Of a stretch of DNA of 64,000 bases, positions 45,327-53,170 are shown piece by piece. The position numbers and the translations under genes were made by a program. The notes under the pieces were generated by a model, which ran no database searches, had not been told where the DNA came from, and saw nothing but the letters and a program-made list of their open reading frames with translations. Each line of letters starts with the position of its first letter. Position 1 is the stretch's first letter. Source of the DNA: Bacteroides ihuae. GTDB lineage: Bacteria > Bacteroidota > Bacteroidia > Bacteroidales > Bacteroidaceae. The stretch covers positions 620,001-684,000 of the forward strand of contig NZ_FNVX01000004.1 of NCBI RefSeq assembly GCF_900104585.1, read 5' to 3'.

Positions 45327-45780
45327 AACTCTTGAGCTGCTCGAAAGTCACCCGACTTTCGTAGCAGCGCAAACCATTCTACTATACTACTCAATGAAGG
45401 ATGAAGTGCAAACTCATGACTTCGTTGAGAAATGGAGCAAAAACAAAAGAATACTACTCCCTGTCGTAGTAGAAAATGAATTAGAACTACGTCTCTATTC
45501 AGGGACACAATCACTATGCATTGGAAGTTATGGAATAGAAGAACCTGTAGGTGAGGCATTTACCGACTATCGTTCTATTGATCTGGTTGTTGTTCCGGGC
45601 GTTGCATTCGATGCGTCAGGACATCGTTTGGGACGAGGAAAAGGATATTATGACAGACTATTACCCCATATTCCAGCCTACAAAGCAGGCATTTGCTTTC
45701 CTTTTCAACTAGTAGAAGAAGTTCCTTCGGAAGAGTTCGACATCCGAATGGACGCCATCATTACCTGTGATAAGATTTGA
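45238..45780 (+). CDS. 5-formyltetrahydrofolate cyclo-ligase
   Basis: A 180-residue enzyme that turns 5-formyl-THF into 5,10-methenyl-THF with ATP. The start MKERKKELRKQIALKK is typical, and RLGRGKGYYDRLL (about 131-143) is the family's ATP/substrate loop. VVVPGVAFDASGHRLG (about 117-132) is also conserved. The start lies inside the S41 gene, in another frame, with an 89-nt overlap. A shorter start within it would cut the conserved N-terminal helix, so the overlap is probably real. Confidence 0.92.
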   Translation: MKERKKELRKQIALKKTLYHASTLKDLSAKTLELLESHPTFVAAQTILLYYSMKDEVQTHDFVEKWSKNKRILLPVVVENELELRLYSGTQSLCIGSYGIEEPVGEAFTDYRSIDLVVVPGVAFDASGHRLGRGKGYYDRLLPHIPAYKAGICFPFQLVEEVPSEEFDIRMDAIITCDKI

Positions 45781-45807
45781 AAAAAACACAGAAGTACGCA
45801 ACAGTCT

Positions 45808-46104
45808 TTATCGGAAGATAATATTAGTGATTACAGTCGCTCCCACTTGGTGATTGAGATTACGCACCAACATCTCCCTACCCATCATCAGCTCTTGCCG
45901 AAGTACAGAAGAAGTGAGATGCACATATAAAACCTGATTTTTAATAAATAGTTCCTTAGTATACGAATGGATAGTAGGGCCCAATACATCTTTCCACGCA
46001 GCAATCAACCGTTGCTCATTCAAAGGCGCTTCCAAACTCTCTTGCCGTAAGAATTGTTGAATCAATTTGCCTATTTGCTCGGCGTCATTCCGTTTCATTG
46101 CCAC
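45808..46104 (-). CDS. DUF721 / DciA-like protein
   Basis: A 98-residue protein of the DUF721 (DciA) family: a short helix, then AAWKDVLGPTIHSYTKELFI (about 45-64) and HLTSSVLRQELMMGRE (about 72-87) form the KH-like fold. In proteobacteria DciA loads or assists the replicative helicase; Bacteroidota members are presumed similar. It overlaps the 3' end of recF by 20 bases, a pairing seen in many bacteria (recF and DUF721 near replication genes). Confidence 0.9.
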   Translation of the reverse strand: MAMKRNDAEQIGKLIQQFLRQESLEAPLNEQRLIAAWKDVLGPTIHSYTKELFIKNQVLYVHLTSSVLRQELMMGREMLVRNLNHQVGATVITNIIFR

Positions 46105-47206
46105 CCTCCTTCATCTCATTAATTTCTCCTTGCTCCACCCGAAACATTTTATAATCACTCCCCACATTAGAAAGTATTCTATCCAAGTGTTCTCTGTTCG
46201 TATCAGTTATAAAAATTTGTCCGAAGTTATCACCTGCAACCAATGTCACAATCTGCTCTACGCGAGACGCATCCAACTTATCAAAAATATCATCCAACAA
46301 TAGCAATGGAACAGTCGTTCCGGTTCTTTTTAGAAAGTCGAACTGAGCCAGCTTCAAGGCCACTAAATACGTCTTATTCTGTCCTTGCGAGCCTTCACGC
46401 TTTATCGGAAAATCGCCCAATAGCATGTTCAATTCATCTTTATGGATACCTCTCAATGAATATCCCATTATCCGATCACGCATACGACTTTCTTTAATTG
46501 TCTCCAACAAAGAAGCATCCCTCGCATGTGATTCGTAAGACAAACCAACCTCCTCTTTATCTTGCGATATAAACGAATAAAACGTTTGAAAAATAGGAAT
46601 AAACTCGCGAATAAACTCTTCACGCTTCCGAAACACCACCTCACCGGCATGTGCCATAGCCTCTTCCCATACCAGAAAGAGTTCTTCTTCCACCGGCTGT
46701 TCGCTCTTCAATAGAGAATTTCGCTGCGCCATAGCCTTATTGTAACGAATCAATGCCTCCAGATACTCCTTATCATATTGCGAGATCACCACATCCATAA
46801 AGCGACGACGCTCTTCGCTGCCACCCGCAATCAATTCAGAGTCGGCCGGCGAAACCATTACCAAAGGGATAAAACCGATGTGATCAGACAGACGTGTATA
46901 TTCTTTCTTGTTTCGTTTAAATTGCTTTTTCAACTTGCGCTTCATTCCACAATAGATCTCCTCAGGCGTTCCATCGAGCGATTCATAAGATCCTTGAATC
47001 ACAAAAAAATCCTGACTATGACGGATATTCTGCGAATCAATCGGGTTCCCTGCGCTTTTGCAAAACGAGAGAAAATACACGGCATCAAGCAAATTCGTTT
47101 TGCCCATCCCGTTTTGCCCGAAGAAGCAGTTTAACTTAGCCGAAAAGTTAAGCTCTACCTGCTCCAGATTCTTATAATTGAGTATCGAAATCCGCTTTAA
47201 TATCAT
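46085..47206 (-). CDS. recF: DNA replication/repair protein RecF
   Basis: A 373-residue SMC-like ATPase that loads RecA at gaps. Walker A GQNGMGKTN (about 30-38), the signature region GSQGQNKTYLVALKLAQ (about 273-289) and Walker B LLLLDDIFDKLD (about 302-313) are visible. The C-terminus ends EGGNETE. First gene of the recF-DUF721 unit. Its promoter (47228-47235) lies just upstream, back to back with that of the TPR gene. Confidence 0.95.
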   Translation of the reverse strand: MILKRISILNYKNLEQVELNFSAKLNCFFGQNGMGKTNLLDAVYFLSFCKSAGNPIDSQNIRHSQDFFVIQGSYESLDGTPEEIYCGMKRKLKKQFKRNKKEYTRLSDHIGFIPLVMVSPADSELIAGGSEERRRFMDVVISQYDKEYLEALIRYNKAMAQRNSLLKSEQPVEEELFLVWEEAMAHAGEVVFRKREEFIREFIPIFQTFYSFISQDKEEVGLSYESHARDASLLETIKESRMRDRIMGYSLRGIHKDELNMLLGDFPIKREGSQGQNKTYLVALKLAQFDFLKRTGTTVPLLLLDDIFDKLDASRVEQIVTLVAGDNFGQIFITDTNREHLDRILSNVGSDYKMFRVEQGEINEMKEGGNETE

Positions 47207-47227
47207 GATGCTTTTGATGTTTGGTTA

Positions 47228-47235
47228 CAAAAGTA
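47228..47235 (-). promoter_or_regulatory. -7 box of recF
   Basis: On minus TACTTTTG, 21 nt before the ATG. Confidence 0.6.
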
Positions 47236-47309
47236 GAAAGAATTTTGAGGTTTTATGCGAGCAAAGAAAAAAAGATGCTTCTAAATTTCCTTTATATATA
47301 TAAAAAAAC

Positions 47310-47317
47310 TACTTTTG
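47310..47317 (+). promoter_or_regulatory. -7 box of the TPR gene
   Basis: TACTTTTG 48 nt before the ATG; a second partial match, ATATTTG, lies near 47328-47333. Confidence 0.55.
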
Positions 47318-47365
47318 CTGACCGAAATATTTGCATAGAAGAACAACAAAAAGTATTAAAATAAA

Positions 47366-48049
47366 ATGGCAGATCAAAAAAACCACCACGCTCCAATGAA
47401 TGTAGATGAGGCATTAAGCAATTCAGAAGAATTCATCCTCAAACACAAAACAGCAATTATCGGCTTTATAGCTGGTGTTATTATCGTAGTATGCGGCTTC
47501 CTTATGTACAAGCACCTTTATTTGGAGCCTCGTGAAGAAAAAGCACAAATCGCTATTTTCAAAGGACAGCAATACTTTGAGCAAGATGCTTACGAAGTAG
47601 CACTTAACGGTGACAGCATCGGTTACATCGGTTTTAATAAGATTGCCAATCAGTTTAGTGGTACTAAAACAGCCAACTTAGCCAAAGCGTATGCCGGAAT
47701 ATGTTATAAGAACCTAGGCAAATATGACGAAGCAGTAAAAGCTTTAGAAGGATTTAATGGAGACGACCAAATGATCTCTCCTGCAATACTTGGTGCTACA
47801 GGTAACTGCTATGCAGAGCTTGGCCAACTAGACAAAGCCTCTTCTACTTTACTGAAAGCTGCAGATGTTGCTGACAATAGCACTTTGAGTCCTATCTTCC
47901 TGATGCAAGCCGGAGAGATTCTGGAAAAACAAGGAAAGTATGAAGATGCAGTAACAGCATATACTAAGATTAAAGACAAATATTTCCAATCTTATCAGGC
48001 AATGGACATCGATAAATACATCGAACGTGCCAAGCTCCTGAAAAAATAA
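47366..48049 (+). CDS. membrane-anchored TPR protein, YfgM-like
   Basis: A 227-residue protein with one membrane segment (about 31-47, IIGFIAGVIIVVCGFLMY) and, after it, tetratricopeptide repeats: AYAGICYKNLGKYDEAVKAL (about 109-128), GNCYAELGQLDKASSTLLKA (about 143-162) and AGEILEKQGKYEDAVTAYTK (about 178-197). The topology (N-in, TPR outside) is that of YfgM, an ancillary SecYEG/chaperone partner. The role here is inferred from shape. Followed by its own terminator, then ribH. Confidence 0.85.
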   Translation: MADQKNHHAPMNVDEALSNSEEFILKHKTAIIGFIAGVIIVVCGFLMYKHLYLEPREEKAQIAIFKGQQYFEQDAYEVALNGDSIGYIGFNKIANQFSGTKTANLAKAYAGICYKNLGKYDEAVKALEGFNGDDQMISPAILGATGNCYAELGQLDKASSTLLKAADVADNSTLSPIFLMQAGEILEKQGKYEDAVTAYTKIKDKYFQSYQAMDIDKYIERAKLLKK

Positions 48050-48081
48050 GATGCAGATCTAGAGATATACAATATACTCAG

Positions 48082-48138
48082 AATAGCGCAGATTTCCGCA
48101 GATAATGAATCTACGAAAATTTGCGCTATTTTTTTTTA
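48082..48138 (+). terminator. intrinsic terminator of the TPR gene
   Basis: A 17-bp stem with a mismatch and a G-U (48082-48098 / 48114-48130) followed by eight or nine T. Confidence 0.85.
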
Positions 48139-48166
48139 GTTTATCAAAAATCAAAATAATAAAGTT

Positions 48167-48661
48167 ATGGCAACAGCTTATCACAATCTTTCAGAGTACG
48201 ATTTAAAGTCAGTACCCGAAGCAGATACAATGAAGTTTGGTATTGTTGTATCCGAATGGAACGACAAGATTACCGGCGCATTACTTGATGGCGCAGTGAG
48301 CACATTAAAAAAACATGGTGCAGATCCCAAAAACATTCTTGTAAAAACTGTACCCGGCAGTTTCGAGTTAGTATTTGGAGCCAACCAGATGATGGAATAT
48401 GGTGATCTCGATGCAATCATCGTTCTTGGATGTGTTATCAAAGGAGATACACCACATTTTGATTATGTATGCATGGGAGTAACTCAGGGAGTAGCTCAAT
48501 TAAACGCAAGTGGCGATATACCAGTCGTTTACGGGTTGATTACCACGAACACTATGGAGCAAGCCGAAGATAGAAGTGGCGGAAAGCTCGGTAACAAAGG
48601 CGATGAATGTGCTATTACTGCAATAAAAATGATCGACTTTGCTTGGAGCTTAAATAAATAG
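48167..48661 (+). CDS. ribH: 6,7-dimethyl-8-ribityllumazine synthase
   Basis: A 164-residue enzyme of riboflavin synthesis joining the ribityl-pyrimidine with the C4 compound. [20 protein letters not shown] (about 24-43) is the substrate-binding start (Trp in place of the common Phe in SxFN), the loop [20 protein letters not shown] (about 85-104) carries the catalytic His, and [20 protein letters not shown] (about 121-140) closes it. Normal length. The promoter for two tRNA genes lies in its last codons. Confidence 0.96.
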   Translation: MATAYHNLSEYDLKSVPEADTMKFGIVVSEWNDKITGALLDGAVSTLKKHGADPKNILVKTVPGSFELVFGANQMMEYGDLDAIIVLGCVIKGDTPHFDYVCMGVTQGVAQLNASGDIPVVYGLITTNTMEQAEDRSGGKLGNKGDECAITAIKMIDFAWSLNK

Positions 48662-48672
48662 TTGTATCTTTG
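48643..48672 (+). promoter_or_regulatory. promoter of the tRNA-Tyr/tRNA-Gly pair, partly inside ribH
   Basis: TTG (48643-48645, within ribH), 19 nt, TATCTTTG (48665-48672). The -7 box begins four bases after the ribH stop, and the tRNA 20 nt later. Confidence 0.8.
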
Positions 48673-48691
48673 CACCGCATTAGAAAACAAA

Positions 48692-48774
48692 GGGCAAATA
48701 CCAGAGTGGCCAAATGGGGCAGACTGTAAATCTGCTGTCTTTCGACTTCGGTGGTTCGAATCCATCTTTGCCCA
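48692..48774 (+). tRNA. tRNA-Tyr (GTA)
   Basis: An 83-nt class II tRNA. The acceptor arms GGGCAAA and TTTGCCC pair fully; the anticodon stem GCAGA/TCTGC holds the loop CTGTAAA with anticodon GTA at 48726-48728. A long variable arm follows. The TPsiC arm has GGTTCGAATCC. The 3' CCA is not encoded (A then CAT). Confidence 0.97.
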
Positions 48775-48783
48775 CATCTAATC

Positions 48784-48856
48784 GCGAAAGTAGCTCAGTT
48801 GATAGAGCATTAGCCTTCCAAGCTGAGGGTCGCGGGTTTGAGCCCCGTCTTTCGCT
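48784..48856 (+). tRNA. tRNA-Gly (TCC)
   Basis: A 73-nt tRNA. The acceptor arms GCGAAAG/CTTTCGC pair fully, with discriminator T. The anticodon stem TTAGC/GCTGA holds the loop CTTCCAA with anticodon TCC. The TPsiC loop has GGGTTTGAGCCCC. CCA is not encoded. It starts nine nt after tRNA-Tyr and shares its transcript. Confidence 0.96.
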
Positions 48857-48861
48857 CTAGC

Positions 48862-48892
48862 AGAGAATCTGATTACCAGATTCTCTTTTTTT
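48862..48892. terminator. terminator of the tRNA pair
   Basis: A 10-bp perfect stem AGAGAATCTG with its complement, 5-nt loop, then a T-run. It also lies close to the 3' end of the convergent DUF3256 gene. Confidence 0.9.
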
Positions 48893-48899
48893 ATGTCTT

Positions 48900-49544
48900 T
48901 TACTTCCTTACAAACTGTTTCTTATCCTTCTGCCACACATACACTAGTGGCGATTGCAAGTAAGGTTTTAGTTTATCTCCATCTGCCTTTCCTATATAAT
49001 CCATTGTTGCAAAAGAAAAAGCCAACGTCGCATCCACTTTAGATAAGTCAGCCTTTAGCAGCAATATATCGGCTTGCGAACGAGCACGGTTATAACCCTC
49101 CACCTGCATGGTATCTGTCGGTGATACAAAGAAATCATCCGCTGACGGAGTTACCAGGAAGTCGGATGCGGGAAGTTCCTTCCAGCTAGTGGTAAAGAAG
49201 CGCACCTTACTATCACAAGCAGGAGCACAAGCAGTAGAAACTGCACAAATTATTTTCGTCGTATCACTTATAGCGAGCAACTTCATCTGCCATTCACTTT
49301 GTGCACTCATTCGTAAACGAATGTAGTCGGGCGTCAGATCAGTCATCTCAGACGTTCCACCGAACTTATTCTTCACCTGAGCCTTCATCTTACTATCCAG
49401 AAAGTCTATGCAATCAGCACGGTTCACAGCCGTGAGCAGTGGAGTAAGAGAATCGGGCATGTTGACGAACAATGTTTTAGCCTCTTGCGCATGCGCAGCA
49501 ACACCTGATAGTAAAAGAAAAAACAGCAATAGATTTTTTTTCAT
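48900..49544 (-). CDS. DUF3256 exported protein
   Basis: A 214-residue exported protein of the DUF3256 family, found in Bacteroidota and of unknown function. The signal peptide is about 1-20 (cleavage after AAHAQ). The mature part has the family-like start FVNMPDSLTPLLTAVNRADC (about 26-45) and two Cys (CAPACDSK, about 106-113) that may form a disulfide. It lies nine bases after the DMT transporter gene, last in a three-gene minus-strand row. Confidence 0.85.
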   Translation of the reverse strand: MKKNLLLFFLLLSGVAAHAQEAKTLFVNMPDSLTPLLTAVNRADCIDFLDSKMKAQVKNKFGGTSEMTDLTPDYIRLRMSAQSEWQMKLLAISDTTKIICAVSTACAPACDSKVRFFTTSWKELPASDFLVTPSADDFFVSPTDTMQVEGYNRARSQADILLLKADLSKVDATLAFSFATMDYIGKADGDKLKPYLQSPLVYVWQKDKKQFVRK

Positions 49545-49553
49545 ATTTTGTAG

Positions 49554-50453
49554 TTATTTTGAACCCAAATATAGGAATAACATTCCTATTAATATCAGAA
49601 CAAGATCGATAGCCTTGCTTTTTAAATTCTTTTCACGGAAGAGCATTGCTCCGAAAAGAAAAGACACCACTACACTTCCACGACGCACCATCGACACAAT
49701 GGAAATCATCGAATCATCAAAGCTAAGAGCGTAGAAGTACACAAAGTCGGCTGCCGAAAGAAATATGGAAATTAACAAGATGGCCCAGTCCCACCTGAAA
49801 GGAGTGTTTTGTTTTCGCTTAGGCCACCAGAGCAACAACAAGATAGGGCACATGATGAATACCTGATACACGTTATACCAAGACTGAACAACCATGGGGT
49901 TAAACTGTTTCATCAGGAACTTATCGTATAATCCGCTAACAGCGCCCGTTATGGCAGCCAGCACAATGAAGAAGATCCATTTGTTATGAGCAAAATCAAT
50001 CCCCTCCTTTTTACCCGAACGGCTCAACAAGAAGAACGAAGCCACAGCAAGCATTACCCCTATCCATTGGTACAGATTTAACCGTTCACCAAACAGCAGC
50101 ATAGCCCCCATCAACACCATCACCGGACGAGTGGCATTAATAGGTCCAACAATCGTCAACGGCAGATGCTTCATACCGAAATAGCCAAAGATCCACGACG
50201 AAAGAACGATGAAAGATTTGATAATGATGAACTTATGTACTTCCCATCCCACTAACGGCACGTCAAACATCGTACCGGCAAGTATATTGGGCACGAAAGT
50301 AGACAACAAGATGAAGGGCAAAAATATCAGGCTGGAAAACAACGTATTTAAAAACAACACCGGCAAAACGGCATTTCCTTTCAGCGAATGTTTCTTGAAT
50401 ACATCATAGAAACCTAATAATGCCGCTGAAAGAAAAGCAAATAATAACCACAT
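49554..50453 (-). CDS. DMT superfamily transporter, EamA type
   Basis: A 299-residue inner-membrane protein with about ten segments, in two EamA repeats. The first half ends with the family signature GPINATRPVMVLMGAMLLFG (about 98-117; the conserved position-specific Pro and Arg). The last helix ends LILIGMLFLYLGSK. Probably exports or exchanges a small metabolite; the substrate cannot be read. Second gene of the truA row, 33 nt after truA. Confidence 0.88.
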   Translation of the reverse strand: MWLLFAFLSAALLGFYDVFKKHSLKGNAVLPVLFLNTLFSSLIFLPFILLSTFVPNILAGTMFDVPLVGWEVHKFIIIKSFIVLSSWIFGYFGMKHLPLTIVGPINATRPVMVLMGAMLLFGERLNLYQWIGVMLAVASFFLLSRSGKKEGIDFAHNKWIFFIVLAAITGAVSGLYDKFLMKQFNPMVVQSWYNVYQVFIMCPILLLLWWPKRKQNTPFRWDWAILLISIFLSAADFVYFYALSFDDSMISIVSMVRRGSVVVSFLFGAMLFREKNLKSKAIDLVLILIGMLFLYLGSK

Positions 50454-50486
50454 CTCTTTATTCTAATTTTAGATAATACACATCAA

Positions 50487-51242
50487 TTACTCCACAAAGA
50501 TATCTTCGGGATATTCCACGTCAACAAGAAACAGCGCATTGCCCGGAGCAGAAGTCCCCGCTTTGCCGCGATCTTGCTGCTCTATGATCTTTTGAAACCC
50601 TGCCACGTCTATCTTTCCACGTCCCACCTCAACCAGTGTTCCCACAATAGCACGCACCATGTTTCGCAAAAAACGGTCCGCACGGATCGTAAACACCCAT
50701 GTCGTCTCATCCTGCTGCGTCCATTCGGCTTGCATCATCTCACAAAGATTCGTTTTCACATCCGTGTGCACCTTGCTAAAGCTCGTAAAGTCGGCATAGC
50801 GAAACAACGTAGCGGCAGCTTCATTCATCTTCTCAAAATCGAGTTCACCATACAGTCTCCAGTGATATTGCCGATTGAATGCATATTTTGCCGTCGTTAC
50901 GTAATACTTATAAGTACGCGATCTGGCTGCAAACCGCGCATGCACATCCGATCGGACCTTCTTTACATGAAAAACCGATATATCCGGAGGAAGTATGCGA
51001 TTCAACCTCTCAGTCAGGAAATCGAGATCCAGTGATTCATCGTCAAATTCGAAATGGGCTATCATGAGTGAAGCATGCACACCAGCATCCGTTCGTCCGG
51101 CACCGATCACTCTCATCTCTTTCCGGAGAGAAACAGACAATGCCTTTTCCAGACACTCTTGTACACTAATGCCATTTGGTTGAATTTGCCAACCGTGATA
51201 GTTTGTTCCGTCGTAAGCTAAATAGATAAAATATCGTTGCAC
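50487..51242 (-). CDS. truA: tRNA pseudouridine(38-40) synthase
   Basis: A 251-residue pseudouridine synthase acting on positions 38-40 of the anticodon stem. The catalytic Asp is Asp52 in [11 protein letters not shown] (about 47-57); [18 protein letters not shown] (about 7-24) is the usual start. Start codon is GTG at 51242; the next in-frame ATG would remove conserved sequence, so the GTG is kept. The promoter at 51269-51276 supports it. First gene of the row. Confidence 0.96.
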   Translation of the reverse strand: MQRYFIYLAYDGTNYHGWQIQPNGISVQECLEKALSVSLRKEMRVIGAGRTDAGVHASLMIAHFEFDDESLDLDFLTERLNRILPPDISVFHVKKVRSDVHARFAARSRTYKYYVTTAKYAFNRQYHWRLYGELDFEKMNEAAATLFRYADFTSFSKVHTDVKTNLCEMMQAEWTQQDETTWVFTIRADRFLRNMVRAIVGTLVEVGRGKIDVAGFQKIIEQQDRGKAGTSAPGNALFLVDVEYPEDIFVE

Positions 51243-51268
51243 TGTTTTTATTTCTTGGTTTCAAAGCA

Positions 51269-51276
51269 CAAAGGTA
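51269..51276 (-). promoter_or_regulatory. -7 box of truA
   Basis: On minus TACCTTTG, 26 nt before the GTG start. Confidence 0.6.
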
Positions 51277-51380
51277 CAACTTTTCGAGCTATTCATCCAC
51301 GGTATCCGTGGCCTAATCTCATTCTACCGCATTAATAAGCAATTAGCATACGATTACTAAACCTTTTGAACAGGAAACTT

Positions 51381-51474
51381 AGGTGGTCACACAACTGCGT
51401 GACTATCGTCCCATAGCTGCGTGACCATGGGACCGCAATTGTGTGACCATCGTCATACAGCTGTGTGACCACCT
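51381..51474. repeat. palindromic element with an exact 22-nt period
   Basis: The ends are inverted repeats (AGGTGGTCACACAACTG against CAGCTGTGTGACCACCT, one difference). Inside, GTGAC occurs at 51399, 51421, 51443 and 51465, each exactly 22 nt apart, and GTCCCAT/ATGGGAC (51409-51415 / 51426-51432) form a dyad. The region 51243-51705 around it holds no gene that I can support. The sequence differs from the 130-nt repeats, but the period is the same. Confidence 0.85.
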
Positions 51475-51652
51475 ATCTTTAGTATAATAGTTCATTAGCC
51501 AACCCGTCTTATTTGCTTAACTGTAACTAACAAACAGCATACGCAACAAACAGGCTATAGATAAAACCTTTCTTACCTATGTACAGATCCAACGTAGCAA
51601 CATTCTAAGACTTTTGCCCACCACATTCTATGAATTTAAGAAAAAAATCAGG

Positions 51653-51660
51653 TACATTTG
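51653..51660 (+). promoter_or_regulatory. -7 box of metY
   Basis: TACATTTG 45 nt before the ATG; no clear -33. No SAM riboswitch is seen. Confidence 0.55.
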
Positions 51661-51705
51661 TCTTCCAATTAACCGACGTATTACCTTTTTATATATAATA
51701 AGAAC

Positions 51706-52986
51706 ATGGCAAAGCAATTTAAACCCGAAACCTTATGCGTACAAGCAGGTTGGGAACCAAAAAAAGGGGAGCCTCGTGTGCTGCCCATTTACCAAAGTAC
51801 AACCTTTAAATATGAGACAAGCGAACAAATGGCTCGCCTGTTCGACTTAGAAGAGAGTGGTTATTTCTACACCCGGTTACAGAATCCGACAAACGATGCA
51901 GTGGCAAAAAAGATCACCGCTCTTGAAGGAGGCGTTGGAGGCATGCTTACCTCAAGCGGACAAGCAGCCAACTTTTATGCTATATTCAATATTTGCCAGG
52001 CAGGCGATCATTTTGTCTGTTCATCAGCCATTTACGGAGGAACATTCAACCTGTTTGCGGTCACCATGAAGAAGTTGGGCATCAATGTCACCTTTATCAG
52101 CCCTAAGGCAACAGAGGAAGAAATATCATCGGCTTTCCAACCCAACACCAAGGCTCTTTTTGGAGAAACAATCTCTAATCCTTCACTAGATGTGCTCGAT
52201 ATTGAAAAGTTTGCCCGCATAGCCCATAAGCATGGGGTGCCGTTGATTGTTGATAATACTTTCCCAACTCCAATCAACTGTCGCCCGTTTGAATGGGGAG
52301 CAGACATCATCGTACATTCTACCACGAAATATATGGATGGGCACGCCACTTCAGTAGGTGGTTGCATTGTCGATAGCGGAAACTTCGATTGGGAAGCAAA
52401 TGCCGATAAGTTCCCCGGACTATGCACGCCCGATGAATCTTATCACGGACTGACTTACACCAAGGCTTTCGGGAAGATGGCGTACATCACCAAAGCAACC
52501 TCGCAGTTGATGCGCGATTTAGGGAGTATCCAAAGCCCGCAAAATGCGTTTTTACTCAACATCGGACTGGAAACGCTACACCTGCGCATGCCCCAACATT
52601 GCAAGAATGCGCAAAAAGTAGCGGAGTACCTTCAGGCAAATGACAAAGTAGCATGGGTAAACTACTGCGGCCTACCCGATAATAATAACTACGAACTGGC
52701 GCAAAAGTATATGCCCAATGGCTCTTGCGGAGTGATATCCTTCGGATTGAAAGGAGAGCGTAACTTAGCCACTAAATTTATGGATTCACTGCAACTGGCA
52801 GCCATTGTTACACACGTAGCAGATGCCCGTACCAGTGTGCTTCATCCTGCCAGTCACACTCATCGCCAACTTTCCGACGAGCAATTGCTCGAAGCCGGTG
52901 TTCGCCCTGATCTGATCCGTTTATCCGTAGGAATAGAAAATGCAGACGATATCATTGACGATATAGAGCAAGCTCTAAGCAAGTAA
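51706..52986 (+). CDS. metY: O-acetylhomoserine aminocarboxypropyltransferase (sulfhydrylase)
   Basis: A 426-residue PLP enzyme of the Cys/Met metabolism class that makes homocysteine from O-acetylhomoserine and sulfide. The PLP lysine is Lys208 in STTKYMDGHATSVGG (about 205-219); YTRLQNPTNDAVAKKITALE (about 56-75) is the phosphate-binding region. The length (about 425-430) fits MetY and is too long for MetB/MetC. Transcribed alone, ended by 53008-53049. Confidence 0.95.
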   Translation: MAKQFKPETLCVQAGWEPKKGEPRVLPIYQSTTFKYETSEQMARLFDLEESGYFYTRLQNPTNDAVAKKITALEGGVGGMLTSSGQAANFYAIFNICQAGDHFVCSSAIYGGTFNLFAVTMKKLGINVTFISPKATEEEISSAFQPNTKALFGETISNPSLDVLDIEKFARIAHKHGVPLIVDNTFPTPINCRPFEWGADIIVHSTTKYMDGHATSVGGCIVDSGNFDWEANADKFPGLCTPDESYHGLTYTKAFGKMAYITKATSQLMRDLGSIQSPQNAFLLNIGLETLHLRMPQHCKNAQKVAEYLQANDKVAWVNYCGLPDNNNYELAQKYMPNGSCGVISFGLKGERNLATKFMDSLQLAAIVTHVADARTSVLHPASHTHRQLSDEQLLEAGVRPDLIRLSVGIENADDIIDDIEQALSK

Positions 52987-53007
52987 AAAGTCCGCTTTCA
53001 GATAGAA

Positions 53008-53049
53008 AAAGAGAAAGCGATAGAAGTCCGCTGCTAAAGCTTTCTCTTT
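53008..53049 (+). terminator. terminator of metY
   Basis: An 11-bp perfect stem AAAGAGAAAGC with its complement (53008-53018 / 53039-53049), loop 20 nt. The 9-mer AAGTCCGCT occurs both just before the stem and in the loop. Confidence 0.7.
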
Positions 53050-53126
53050 ATATCATTTGCCTATTTATTTCGTGTTAAATCAACGCAAAAGATTCTCAAT
53101 AACAAGCGAATCATCACAATTATGGC

Positions 53127-53134
53127 TACATTTG
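53127..53134 (+). promoter_or_regulatory. -7 box of the malic enzyme gene
   Basis: TACATTTG 37 nt before the ATG at 53171; it supports this start over an upstream one at 53057. Confidence 0.65.
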
Positions 53135-53170
53135 CGGATAACAATAATTAAAGCAATAATAAAGAATCTT

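Noticed and set aside
51381..51474. Catabolite-regulator (Crp) operator cluster, because of the TGTGA-like words
   Set aside because: The exact 22-nt tandem period and outer inverted arms are those of a repeat element; no half-site spacing of TGTGA-N6-TCACA is kept.
51243..51705. SAM riboswitch or other leader before metY
   Set aside because: Nothing resembling a SAM riboswitch core was seen, and the apparent transcription start is only about 40 nt before the ATG.
53057..53170. Longer malic enzyme N-terminus
   Set aside because: The -7 box at 53127-53134 is inside it, and [13 protein letters not shown] is the normal family start.
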